Positions 1 through 11,136 of a DNA stretch of 64,000 nucleotides are shown piece after piece (the first letter of the stretch is position 1; each line of letters begins with the position of its first letter). Made by a program: the position numbers and the translations under genes. The stretch is from Halichoerus grypus. Taxonomy: Eukaryota; Chordata; Mammalia; Carnivora; Phocidae. The notes beneath the pieces are model-generated. The model saw only the letters and a program-made list of their open reading frames with translations. It ran no database searches and was not told the DNA's origin. The stretch spans positions 22,890,449 through 22,954,448 of the forward strand of contig NC_135718.1 of the NCBI RefSeq assembly GCF_964656455.1, read 5' to 3'.

Positions 1-454
1 TTTCAGTGAGGGCGGTGTTAAAGTCCCCCACTATTATTGTATTGTTTTCGATGTGTTTCTTTGCTTTTGTTATTAATTGCCTTATATAATTGTCTGCTCC
101 CATGTTAGGGGCATAGATATTTACAATTGTTAGATCTTCTTGTTGGATAGACCCTTTAAGTAGGATATAGTGTCCTTCCTCATCTCTTATTACAATCTTT
201 GGTTTAAAATCTAATTTGTCTGATATAAGGATTGCCACCCCAGCTTTCTTTTGGTGTCCATTAGCATGGTAAATGGTTTTCCACCCCCTCACTTTCAATC
301 TGGGGGTGTCTTTGGGTCTAAAATGAGTGTCTTGCAGACAGCATATCGATGGGTCTTGGTTTTTAATCCAGTCTGATAGCCTGTGTCTTTTGATTGGGGC
401 ATTTAGCCCATTTACATTCAGGGTAACTATTGAAAGATAGGAATTTAGTGCCAT
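1..454 (-). CDS. L1 ORF2p, N-terminal endonuclease part (runs off window)
   Basis: Translation from the ATG at 454-452 gives 151 codons without a stop up to the window edge. The protein begins MALNSYLSIVTLNVNGLNAP, the start of the L1 apurinic/apyrimidinic-like endonuclease that nicks target DNA for target-primed reverse transcription. Visible family motifs are the TLNVNGLN strand with the catalytic Asn, the CCLQDTHF motif, NIYAPN and GDFNT with the catalytic Asp. In CCLQDTHF the usual metal-binding Glu is Asp (codon at 329-331), a conservative but unusual change at a catalytic position. The reverse-transcriptase part would lie beyond position 1. The start follows ORF1 by about 80 bp, the normal L1 arrangement. 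Confidence 0.9.
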   Translation of the reverse strand, partial: MALNSYLSIVTLNVNGLNAPIKRHRLSDWIKNQDPSICCLQDTHFRPKDTPRLKVRGWKTIYHANGHQKKAGVAILISDKLDFKPKIVIRDEEGHYILLKGSIQQEDLTIVNIYAPNMGADNYIRQLITKAKKHIENNTIIVGDFNTALTE

Positions 455-535
455 TGTATTGCCTGTAAGGTGATTGTTACTGTATATTGTCTGTGTTCCT
501 TTCTGGTCTATGTTGCTTTTAGGCTCTCTCTTTGC

Positions 536-1431
536 TTAGAGGACCCCTTTCAATATTTGTTGTAGGGCTGGTTTCGTGTTTGCAAATTCCTTTAGTTTTT
601 GTTTGTCTTGGAAGCTTTTTATCTCTCCTTCTATTTTCAATGACAGCCTAGCTGGATATAGTATTCTTGGCTGCATATTTTTCTCATTTAGTTCTCTGAA
701 TATAGCCTGCCAGTCCTTTCTGGCCTGCCAGGTCTCTGTGGATAGGTCTGTTGCCAGTCTAATGTTTCTACCATTGTAGGTTACAGATCTCTTCTCCCGG
801 GCTGCTTTCAGGATTTTCTCTTTGTCTCTGAGACTCGTAAGTTTTACTATTAGATGTCAGGGTGTTGACCTATTTTTATTGATTTTGAGAGGGGTTCTCT
901 GTGCTTCCTGGATTTTGATGCCTGTTTCCTTCCCTAAATTAGGGAAGTTCTCTCCTATAATTTGATCCACTATACCTTCTGCCCCTCTCTCTCTTTCTTC
1001 TTCTTCTGGGATCCCAATTATTCTAATGTTGTTTCGTCTTATGGTATCGCTTATCTCTCGAATTCTGCCCTTGTGATCCAGTAGTTGTTTATCTCTCTTT
1101 TTCTCAGCTTCTTTATTTTCCATCATTTGGTCTTCTATATCACCAATTCTCTCTTCTGCCTCATTTATCCTAGCAGTGAGCACCCCCATTTTTAATTGCA
1201 CCTCATTAATAACCTTTTTGATTTTGACTTAGTTAGATTTTAGTTCTTTTATTTCTCTAGAAAGGTTTCTCTAATAACTTCCATGCTTTTTTCAAGCCCA
1301 GCTAGTATCTTTAAAATCATGATTCTGAACTCTAGGTCCAACTTCGTACTAATGTCCGTATTGAGTAGGTCCCTGGCAGTTCGTACTATCTCTTGTTCTT
1401 TTTGTTGAGGTGATTTTTTCCATCTTGTCAT
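536..1431 (-). pseudogene. L1 ORF1p RNA-binding protein, broken
   Basis: ORF1 of the first L1 encodes the trimeric coiled-coil/RRM/C-terminal-domain protein that packages L1 RNA. It starts with MTRWKKSPQQKEQEIV at 1431 and ends with a GVL-stop at 538-536, about 298 codons and a normal length. The middle part (1201-857) shows the heptad-rich coiled coil followed by the RRM entry (IREISDTIRRNNIRIIGIPE) and ENFPNLGKE. Three lesions are visible: a frameshift near 1250-1256, an in-frame TAA at 1229-1231, and a TGA at 857-859 where a CGA Arg codon is expected. Downstream of the last stop the frame is open to the normal end and contains TWQARKDWQAIF and KIEGEIKSFQDKQKLKEF. Confidence 0.88.
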
Positions 1432-1992
1432 TTTGTCCAGAGGAGAATAAATGAATGAGAAAACAAAATGCTAACAGGGTAACAACGTCCCCAGAAAATA
1501 TACTCTAAACAAATCAGAAAAGACCTGAAACCAGGGGAAAAGAAAGGGAGGAAAGAAAAAAGAAAAAGAAAAAAAGAAAAAGATAAAAACAAACAAAAAC
1601 ATAACAAAACAAAACAAAACAAAACAAAACAGAATATGTTCAAATATGATCAGGCTGGTGCATAGATCAGTGCACACGCTAGATTTTGGGTGTATTTTGG
1701 TCTGTTAGAAGAAAGTGCCTCCCAAAATTTTAAAGAAAGAAAAACTTATATATGTACAAAAATAAGGGTTGATATGATGAAGGGATGGAATATGACTTTA
1801 AAGATGAAAATTATAAAAAATTTTATAAAAGGAATTGATAAGAAGTTGTTTGAAAAAAGAAAAGATTTAAAAAAAAGGGGAAAAAAGGGGAGAGAATGTA
1901 ATCAGGCAGGAGAGTAGAACAAAACCATACACTAGAGATTTAGGGTATGTTTTGATCTGTTAGAAGAAACTATCTCAAAATTTTAGAGAGAG

Positions 1993-2028
<36 letters not shown>

Positions 2029-2071
2029 TATATATATAGTTATATATATATATTGTTATATATATATATAG

Positions 2072-2114
<43 letters not shown>

Positions 2115-3341
2115 AAAATAAGGGTAACTACTATGAAGGGATAGAATATGACTCTAAAAATGAAAAATAAAAATGTTTTTTTAAAAAAGGGGTTGATAAG
2201 ATGTTGGTTGAAAAAGGGAAAAAGAAAAATTCAAAAAAAAAAAAAAAAAGACAGTTAAAAAAAAATTAACTTTGAAAGACCAAAGCGTCATGGTAAAAAA
2301 GCCATGAATTCTATGTGCAGTATTCCCCTAGCGCTGGAGTTCTGCCATTCTCATTGATCGGTAAACTTGGTCTTGGCTGGCTGTTCTTGCTGATCTTCTG
2401 GGGAGGGGCCTGTTGCCGTGGTTCCCAAATGTCTTTGCCAGAGGCAGAATTGCCCTGCCCTTGCCCGGTCCGGGCTAAGTAATCTGCTCGGGTTTGCTCT
2501 CAGGAGTTTTTGTTCCCTGCAAGCTTTCGGTGCAGCTTTGGAGGCCGAGAGTGAAAATAGCGGCCTCCCAATCTCCACCCCAGAGGAGCCGAGAACTCGG
2601 GGCTCCACGCCTCAGTGAGCCCCCAGAGAAAAGCAGTCAATCACTCCTGTCTCCCGGGTCTCCAGCTGCACTCCGTGCTCACTTGGCCTGTGACCGAGTG
2701 TTTCTATCTCTGGCACCTGACACAGTGTGGAGTCTCCAAACCCAGCAGATCCCTGCGGTGCACTCCCGTGCTGCTCCTCCCGGGGAAGGAAGGTGAGTCT
2801 CCCCAGATCTGCCACTTGTTGGGTCCCTGCTGGAGGAGCAGTGGCCCGACTGTGCCGCGGATCACGGTTTATGACAACCCCGAGCTGAGAGCCCGTGCCT
2901 TGGCTCCATCTCTGCAGCCGGCTTCCCTGCTCCGATACCTGGGAGCTCTGCCGCACTTAGGCACCCCCAGTCTTTCTGTGACCCCGAGGGTCCTGAGACC
3001 ACACTGTCCCATGAGGGTTCCACCCCACGCTTAGCCACTGGAGCGACGTCCCTCAGGGGAGCAGAATTCTAAAAGTTCCGATTTTGTGTTCCGCAGCTCG
3101 ATCACTTGCCAGAATTGGCCAATGGAGGCCCCCTCCTGCGCCATCTATCCTCCTGAATATTGCCTAGGGATCCCTTCTCCGCACATCCTAACTTCCAGAA
3201 AGTGGTCGCTTTTCTGTTCAGAGAGTTGTTGCTATTCTTTTCTTCGATCTCCTGTTGAGTTCGTAGGTGTTCAGAATGGTTTGATCCCCATCCAGCTGAA
3301 TTCCTGAGACCAGACTAAACCCAGGTCTCCTACTCCTCCCA
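1432..3341 (-). promoter_or_regulatory. L1 5'UTR / internal promoter region
   Basis: About 1.9 kb separates ORF1 from the inferred 5' end, roughly twice the 5'UTR of the second L1 (12023-12945). The part next to ORF1 is A-rich on the plus strand, with an (AAAAC)n run at about 1585-1630, then blocks resembling one another near 1680-1990, a (TA)n/GTTATATATA array at about 1995-2110, and a GC- and CpG-richer block from about 2330 to 3140. By analogy with other L1s the CpG-rich end should hold the sense promoter. Several ORFs of 66-139 codons in this block on both strands are most simply a result of its GC content (see findings). Confidence 0.7.
1995..2112. repeat. (TA)n microsatellite with GTTATATATA units
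   Basis: A nearly pure TA array is interrupted several times by GTTATATATATA units. It lies inside the 5'UTR of the first L1 and is self-complementary, so it could extrude as hairpins. Confidence 0.95.
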
Positions 3342-3774
3342 GTGTACTTCTTTTTAAACATTAAGTTGTCTGGTTTCTATTTCTCTGCTTCTTTCTTCAA
3401 ATTTCTACTGTAATTCTCCTGGCCATTGCCCAAATGACTTCCCTTTCTCCAAAACTTATCACAAATGGAATCTTTTTAAAATTGTCTTTGGCATAAAACC
3501 CCACATAAGTTTTAAGTTTGTTTTTTTTTCCTGGGAGCTTAAAAAACAGCAACAAAAAAATAATAAAAACTGCCATCATTGGTTTTCCCAGGTAGTTTTT
3601 TTTCCCTATATCTTCAATCATTAGTGTCTCTGGTCTAAATAGGTATTCTTAAAGCTAATTAACATATTTTTAGTCCACAAGAGTTGTTTAAAATGCAATA
3701 CTAGGGAACACATTTAGCTGTTGGAAGGTGGCAGGCCATTTTCTAGGTGGATGAAGTTACATTTGCTATCATAT
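3342..3774. other. Unique AT-rich spacer
   Basis: Sequence between the L1 5' end and the first LTR-like element. I see no gene or clear repeat. Confidence 0.5.
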
Positions 3775-4250
3775 TGTTACTGGGGTGCAGGGGTGCAAGA
3801 GCACCTGGCTCCAGGGGTCCCAAACAGACCAGGTTCAGCCACTCCCTGCTAACAAAATCCAGAGGCAGAGGGACAGGTGGTGGTAAAACAAGAAAGGGAT
3901 TTATTCCAGTGAGGCCAGCACCGGAAAGACAGCAGACTGGCATGGTCTCAAAGACTATCTCTGAAGTTCCAAAAATACTTCTAGGTTTATATAAGGAAAA
4001 TGTGGGACAAAGGTCAGTGGGTACAGCAGGTGGGCAGTGAAGGTCAAGTTTATCATTGTCTTGAAGTCAATCATGGGCAGGGGCTTGCTGGCTAAGTCCT
4101 TATTGTTTGAGGGGTTAGTTTTGGTTCTCATCAGGGGACGCTTTACCCACAGGTTCTTTTGCCTGAGTTAAGAGATAAACTGGAAAGAGGAACTTAATTA
4201 GAAGTACAGACTGAGGTCAAAATGAAAGTAGTAGAAGTCCTCTTTCAACA
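3775..4250 (-). mobile_element. Solo LTR-like element (endogenous retrovirus-type LTR)
   Basis: On the minus strand the segment starts TGTTGAAAG and ends CAGTAACA (TG...CA ends). It has a TATATAA box followed about 130 bp later by an AATAAA signal (plus-strand TTTATT near 3900), the U3-R-U5 order expected of an LTR. No internal retroviral gene flanks it, so I read it as a solo LTR. I could not confirm a short TSD (ATAT on one side, CGTC on the other), so the exact ends or the age are uncertain. Family not named. Confidence 0.55.
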
Positions 4251-4479
4251 CGTCTGATTACATATTTTTGAGGAAGGCATTGTTATCTTCGTTTTGTAGA
4301 AAAGTAGTAAGATAATAGACGTTTGAGCACTATTCCCAGTGTGAAGTCATTAGGTAACTGATATCCGTTGGAATAATAGATAGGTGTCACTATTCAGCCA
4401 GGTGTAGGATACCCAAAACATATGTTGTCCATTAGCCTCTTTGATCCTAATGTTGCAGGATTTCTTTTCCTTTAGTGCC
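4251..4479. other. Unique spacer between two LTR-like elements
   Basis: About 230 bp with no recognisable element. Confidence 0.4.
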
Positions 4480-4870
4480 TGTGGTTCTTGGTCACGAGGC
4501 TTTGAAGAACGAAGAGGCAGACCAGATGAACAGTGGTGGGCAGCAGAAGGAGTTTATTGAGCCATAACACAAAGCTCCTGAAGAGGGAGGGGACCTGAGA
4601 GGGTTGCCATTGGAGTTTCTAAGTCTAGGGGTTTTTATGAGACTGTGGGCAGGCTGTTTAAATCTGCTTAACCCTCCATGTACTGTCACCCAATCAGATT
4701 TTGTCTACGCACTCATCCACCTATCAAATAGTTGTTTACATGGGAAAGGGTGGAGGGCTCTTTTCAGGGTGGTGTACAATAACAGGATGGGGTCTTTTGC
4801 CTTTTAAGGGTAGATTCCTCTAAGGAGATGTGCCCTTTGCCCCCGCCTGCCTTTCTTCTGACTATCCTCA
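4480..4870 (-). mobile_element. Solo LTR-like element, ERV1/gammaretroviral style
   Basis: On the minus strand it starts TGAGGATAGTC and ends GAACCACA. It shows a CATAAAAACCCC TATA-like box, a CTCTCAGGTCCCCTCCC stretch and GCTCAATAAACTCC (polyadenylation signal), the typical order of U3/R/U5 in class I LTRs. The bases AGTGC (4474-4478) and AGTAC (4871-4875) may be a 5-bp TSD with one mismatch. No gag, pol or env sequence is next to it. Confidence 0.6.
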
Positions 4871-6945
4871 AGTACAGCAGGGAAGGCTTTCTTAGATTCT
4901 AAAGCAATGACCGAAAGTCACTCTCAGGTCATCTAAAAATTACCTTTGGCCCTTCTTATTTTTATCAGGAGTGATTCATTAATGGAGCAAAGAACTTTCA
5001 ACCAATTAGCTAAAGCATCACAAGAAGCTGGTGGCACAGGTGATGCACGGAGTGTGGTTTTAATTTAATGGTAGGGTCCAGAGGCTGTGTCGTCACAAGA
5101 CAAACATGTGTACTTCCTTGAGGATTGCACACTTATCACTAGATTACTAAACTGCAAGCAAGCATTCTTCTCCTGCTCTCTACTTTGTAACAGGATTATT
5201 TTGTTAATCCAATCTATCTCAGTGTGAAAAAGAATTCTATTTTCCTCCAGATTATGATGTGATCATCCACCATCTACCAGGGAAAACAAAATCTGCCTCT
5301 TTCCCCAGCCACACAGATTTTGTTAAATTTTACTTTCTGTAATTTGTGCAATGAATACCACCGTTGTCTTTTTAATACAGCCATAAAATTATATTTTTAT
5401 GTTTGATTATTTGCTTTCTAAAACTTTCTCCCTTAATCCTTCCAGAAGCAAGGGGAATAATTGCTACATTTGTGTCTGTGTAGCCCCAAATTATTTTGGA
5501 AAATACATTAGATTTTTTATTGCTGAGATTCTGAAGAAAAAACAGTAGAGGAAGCTGTTTAAGACTTCTAAAGAAAGTACATAGGGAAGCCAGGAATGAA
5601 GATGTGATTGACTTATCTTTGTTGACTTTAAGACTATGCCCTGGAATGATCTGAGGCACCCCATTACCTGTCCTGCAACTGAGGTATCTCATTTGTCATC
5701 TTTACCCAGAAGGCATAGGAAACTTATTTTCCCTCAGTTATATGGAGCAAGACTCAATCACTGAGCTACATTTACACCCTGTGTTTTGAAGAGAGATGGT
5801 TTCATCATAATCTCAGGCTGATCATATTGTGGCTTTTCCTTCAAAGCAGTTAATGGTCCCCTGCACAAGTTGGTGAAATGGATATATAAGTGTGCTTGTG
5901 TTATTGGGTCTGGCTGAGATCTGGATATTTGCTGAGAGCAGAGACCTGTAGCCATGTGTACATGTAGCCATGTACATTAAGTAGACTTTGAAATAACGTG
6001 TGCTTGGTGAATATCATGAAGAGTTGGAAGGGGCCCCTTCGCAAAGTTTCTGTCATGTCTGTGTGTGTTTCATGAAGGTTCTTCACATTTTCTTGCAAGG
6101 CTCCAAGATTATAGAAATCTATGAAATAAGAGCCATCATAAATACACAACTGTTTGCCTCAGGGAATTTATCTTATTCTCCATTTCTTCCAGGCGTTGAT
6201 TCCAACGTATCATAAGTTACCTTCATTTTCTTACTCTCATGGCTTACCTCTTGGCTTGTTCTCCTCACCCCATCCTAATTTGTATTACTGATTACTCAGA
6301 TCCAGATTATTACATTGTATGAATAGGGGGGACAGACATTTGTAACATCATCTCATTTACTGACCAAAATATATGTTGACCCTGGATCAGTTAAGTAATA
6401 AAATTATAAAATGCCCCATGGAAAGATTAGGCACATGCTCAGAGCCTCAAGTGCATATAGTTAGTGAATATATATTTTTATGTTACTGTGGAAAGTGATC
6501 CCACAAAACTGTAGACAACTTCAACTCTAGCTAAATAAAAATAGAGAGTAGCTCAGCTGCTAATTCAGAATAGAGGATATAGGCTAATGTCAAGTAGAGG
6601 ATTATCAAAGTCAGTGCAATCTCCTTTTTGGGAGGAGAAAAATTTTTTCACAAAAGAGAAAAATTCCCCCTAATTCTTCTTAACTAAAAGAAAAATATTA
6701 TCCAAATTATAAAGGAGATAGTTTTATTAGAGCAATACTGTCAAAAACTCAGATAAAGAATGAATCAACATTTTATTTTCTGTAAACAAAAAGAAGTTCT
6801 TGGAATTTTAAAAATTTGATCTTAGAAGGAAAAACTGTATTTTTGAGATATATGTATGTCTCCATGTAAATCTGTATACCTAATACTCTTAAAAAATATT
6901 ATTTTGTAGGTAAGTGGGACTCAGAGAAATTAAGCAACATGCATT
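4871..6945. other. Unique AT-rich intergenic sequence
   Basis: About 2.1 kb with only short ORFs (up to about 106 codons) that look like chance frames. I recognise no repeat, exon or RNA gene here. Confidence 0.5.
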
Positions 6946-6956
6946 CCTTCGCATAG
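6946..6956. repeat. Target-site duplication of L1, 3' side
   Basis: CCTTCGCATAG here matches CCTTCACATAG at 12946-12956 (one mismatch). The two copies bracket the second L1. Confidence 0.75.
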
Positions 6957-6957
6957 G

Positions 6958-7235
6958 TTTTTTTTTTTTTTAATTTTATTATGTTATGTTAGTCACCATA
7001 CAATACATCATTGGTTTTTGATGTGGTGATCCATGATCCATTGTATTCATATAACACCCAGTGCTCCATGCAGTACGTGCCTTCCTTAATACCCATCACC
7101 GGGCTAACCAATCTCCCCTCCCCTCTAAAACCCTGTTTGTTTCTCAGAGTCCATAGTCTCTCATGGTTCATCTCTCCCTCTGATTCCTCCCCCCCATTTT
7201 TCCCTTCCTTCTCCTAGTGTCCTCCATGCTATTCC
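6958..7235 (-). other. L1 3'UTR and poly(A) tail
   Basis: After the ORF2 stop at 7238-7236 there are about 260 bp of 3'UTR, including a pyrimidine-rich block in plus-strand reading around 7110-7215. An AATAAA-like signal precedes an A-tail of about 13 nt at 6958-6971. Confidence 0.85.
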
Positions 7236-10200
7236 TTATGTTCCACAAATAAGTGAAACCATATGATAATTGACTTTCTCTGCTTGACTTATTTCACTTA
7301 GCATAATCTTCTCCAGTCCCATCCATGTTGATGTAAAAGTTGGGTATTCATCCTTTCTGATGGCTGAGTAATATTGCAGTGTATATATGGACCACATCTT
7401 CTTTATCCATTCATCTGTTGAAGGACATCTTGGCTCTTTCCACGGTTTGGCTATTGCGGACATTGCTGCTATGAACATTGGGGTGCATATGGCCCTTCTT
7501 TTCACTACATCTGTGTCTTTGGGGTAAATACCCAGGAGTGCAATTGCTGAGTCATAGGGTAGCTCTATTTTGAATTTTTTGAGGAACCTTCACACTGTTT
7601 TCCAAAGTGGCTGTACCAACTTGCATTCCCACCAACAGTGTAAGAGGGTTCCCCTCTCTCCACAACCTCTCCAACATTTGTTGTTTCTTTCCCTGTCCAT
7701 TTTTGCCATTCTAACTGGTGTAACGTGGTATCTCAATGTGGTTTTGATTTGGATTTCCCTGATGGCTAATGATGATGAACATTTTTTCATGTGTCTATTA
7801 GCCCTTTGTATGTCTTCTTCAGAAAACTGTCTTTTCATATCTTCTGCCCACTTTTTGACTTGATTATTTGTTTTTTGGGTGTTGAGTTTGGGAAGTTCTT
7901 TATAGATCTTGGATACCAGCCCTTTATCTGTAGTATCATTTGCAAATATCTTCTCCCATTCTGTGGGTTGCCTCTTTGTTTTGTTGACTGATTCCTTTGC
8001 TGTGCTGAAGGTTTTTATCTTGATGAAGTCCCAAAAGTTCATTTTTGCTTTTGTTTCACTAGCTTTTGGAGATGTATCTTGAAAGAAGTTGCTGTGGGCA
8101 ATGTCAAAGAGGTTACTGCCCATGTTCTCCTCTAGGATTTTGATGGATTGCTGTCTCACATTGAGGTCTTTCATCCACTTTGAGTTTATCTTTGTGTATG
8201 GTGTTAGAGAATGGTTGAGTTGCATTCTTCTGCATGTGGCTGTCCAATTTTCCCAGCACCATTTATTGAAGAGACTGTCTTTTTTCCATTGCATGTTTTT
8301 TTCCTGCTTTGTCAAAGATTATTTGACCATAGAGTTGCGGGTCCATATCTGGGTTCTCTATTCTGTTCCATTGGTCTATATGTCTGTTTTTGTGCCAGTA
8401 CCATGCTGTCTTGGTGATCACAGCTTTGTAATATAGCTTGAAATCAGGCAACGTGATGCCCCCAGCTTTGTTTTTCTTTTTCAACATTTCCTTGGCGATT
8501 CGGGGTCTTTTCTGATTCCATACAAATTTTAGGATTGTTTGTTCCAGCACTTTGAAAAATGTCATTGGAATTTTGATCGGGATGACATTGACGGTATAGA
8601 TTGCTCTGGGTAGCATAGACATTTTAACAGTGTTTATTCTTCCGATCCATGAGCATGGAATATTTTTCCATCTTCTTGTGTCTTCTTCAATTTCTTTCAT
8701 GACTGTTTTGTAGTTCCTAGAGTATAGATCCTTTACCTCTTTGGTTAGGTTTATTCCAAGGTATCTTATGGTTTTTGGTGCTATTGTAAATGGAATCGTT
8801 TCTCCAATTTCTCTTTCTACAGTTGCGTTGTTAGTGTATAAGAAAGCAACTGATTTCTGTGCATTGATTTTGTATCCTGCCACATTACTGAATTGCTGTA
8901 TGAGTTCTAGTAATTTGGGGGTGGAGTCTTTTGGGTTTTCCACATAAAGTATCATGTCATCTGTGAAAAGAGAGAGTTTGACTTCTTTGCCAATTTGAAT
9001 ACCTTTTATTTCTTTTTGTTGTCTGATTGCTGTTGCTAGGACTTCTAGTACTGTGTTGAACAATAGTGGTGAGAGTGGGCATCCTTGATGTGTTCCTGAT
9101 CTTAAGGGAAAGGCTCTCAGCTTTTCCCCATTGAGGATGATATTTGCTGTGGGTTTTTCATAGATGGATTTTATGAACTTGAGGAATGTTTCCTCTATCC
9201 CTATACTCTGAAGAGTTTTAATCAGGAAAGGATGTTGTATTTTGTCAAATGCTTTTTCTGCATCAATTGAGAGGACCATATGATTCTTCTCCCTCCTCTT
9301 ATTAATGTGCTCTATCACATTGATTGATTTGCGAATGTTGAACCACCCTTGCATCCCGGGGATAAATCCCACTTGGTCGCGGTGGATGATCCTTTTAATG
9401 TATTGTTGGATCCTATTAGCTAGGATTTTGTTGAGGATTTTGGAATCCATATTCATCAGGGATATTGGTCTGAAATTCTCCTTTTTGATGGGGTCTTTGC
9501 CTGTTTTGGGAATTAGGGCAATGCTGGCCTCATAGAATGAGTTTGGAAGTTTTCCTTCTGTTTCTAATTTTTGAAACAGCTTCAGTAGAATAGGTATTAT
9601 TTCTTCTTTGAATGTTTGGTAGAATTCTCCAGGGAATCCATCAGGCCCTGAACTCTTGTTTTTTGGGAGGTTTTCGATCACTGCTTCAATCCCATTACTG
9701 GTTATTGGCCTATTCAAGTTGTCAATTTCTTCCTGTTTCAGTCTTGGCAGCTTATAGGTTTCCAGGAAGGCCTCCATTTCATCCAGATTGCTCAGTTTAT
9801 TGGCATATAGTTGTTGATAATAATTTCTAATAATTGTTTCTATTTCCTTGGTGTTAGTCGTGATCTCTCCCCTTTCATTCATAATTTTATTAATTTGGGT
9901 CCTTTCTCTCTTCTTTTGGATAAGTCTGGCCAGTGGTTTATCGACCTTATTAATTCTTTCAAAGAACCAACTTCTAGTTTCATTGATCTGATCTACCGTG
10001 TTTCTGGTTTCTAATTCATTGATCTCTGCTTTAATTTTAATTATTCCTCTTCTACTGCGTGGCTTAGGCATCATTTGTTGCTTTTTCTCTAGTTCTTTAG
10101 GGTGTAGAGTTAGTTGGTGAATTTGGGATTTTTCTGTTTTTTTGAGTGAGGCTTGGATGGCTATGGATTTCCCCCTTAGGACCGCCTTTGCAGTATCCCA

Positions 10201-11058
10201 TAGGTTTTGGACCGATGTGTTTTCATTCTCATTGGTTTCCATGAATTGTTTAAGTTCTTTGATTTCCTGGTTGACCCAAACATTCTTGAGCAGAGTGGTC
10301 TTTAGCTTCCAAGTGTTTGAATTTCTGCCAAACTTTTTCTTGTGATTGAGTTTCAATTTTAAAGCATTGTGGTCTGAGAATATGCAGGGAATAATCGCAG
10401 TCTTTTGGTATCAGTTGAGACCTGATTTGTGACCCAGTATGTGGTCTATTCTGGAGAAAGTTCCATGTGCGCTCGAGAAGAATGAGTATTCTGTTGTTTT
10501 AGGGTGGAATGTTCTATAAATATCTATGAGGTCCATCTAGTCCAATGTATCATTCAGAGCTCTTGTTTCCTTGTTGATTTTCTGCTTAGATGATCTGTCC
10601 ATTGCTGAGAGTGGAGTATTGAGGTCTCCTACAATTAACGTATTGTTATCAATATGACTCTTTATTTTGGTTAACAGTTGGCTTATGTAGGTGGCTGCTC
10701 CCATGTTGGGGGCATAGATATTTACAATTGTTAGATCTTCTTGTTGGATAGACACTTTAAGAATGATATAGTGTCCTTCTGTGTCTCTAATTACAGTCTT
10801 TAGCTTAAAATCTAATTTATCTGATATGAGAATTGCTACCCCAGCTTTCTTTTGAGGTCCGCTGGCATGGAAGATGGATCTCCATCCCTTCACTTTCAGT
10901 CTGGATGTATCTTTAGGTTCAAAATGAGTCTCTTGTAGGCAGCATATGGATGGGTCCTTTCTTTTTATCCAATCTGCAACCCTGTGCCGTTTTATGGGAG
11001 CGTTTAGGCCATTCATGTTGAGAGTGATTATTGAAAGATATGAATTAATTGTCATCAT
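7236..11058 (-). pseudogene. L1 ORF2p endonuclease/reverse transcriptase, broken
   Basis: ORF2 (about 1275 codons, normal length) encodes the L1 endonuclease, reverse transcriptase and C-terminal Cys-rich segment. It starts MMTINSYLSIITLNMNGLNA at 11058. Endonuclease motifs ([32 protein letters not shown]) and RT blocks ([44 protein letters not shown]) are present. The RT active site reads FTDD (8956-8967) where FADD is usual. The C-terminus keeps CWRGCG...HCWWEC (about 7605-7670). Lesions, in reading order: TAG at 10537-10539, TGA at 10411-10413, a +1 frameshift in a run of seven T (8296-8302), and TGA at 7590-7592 where Trp is expected. After each nonsense lesion the same frame continues with recognisable ORF2 sequence, which argues for decay after insertion. 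Confidence 0.95.
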
Positions 11059-11136
11059 GTTGCCTGTGAAGACGTTGTTTTTATAGATTGTCCCTGTAAA
11101 TTGCTGTTGTATATCACTCTTGGGGTCTTTCTCCTT

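Larger units (their letters stand above)
1..3341 (-). mobile_element. LINE-1 element, 5' half (3' part outside window)
   Basis: A carnivore-type LINE-1 lies on the minus strand. Read from its 5' end it has a GC-rich 5'UTR (about 3341 down to 1432), ORF1 (1431-536), a short inter-ORF spacer (535-455) and the first 151 codons of ORF2 (454 to the window edge). The inferred 5' end near 3341 ends in a GGGAGGAGTAGGAGACC-like start, comparable to the start of the second L1 at 12945. The TSD cannot be tested because the 3' end lies outside the window. ORF1 is broken, so this copy is not autonomous even though the visible part of ORF2 is open. Confidence 0.93.

Noticed and set aside
2494..2796. Plus-strand 100-codon ORF
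   Set aside because: It overlaps other frames in the GC-rich L1 5'UTR. Length is explained by composition and no motif is seen.
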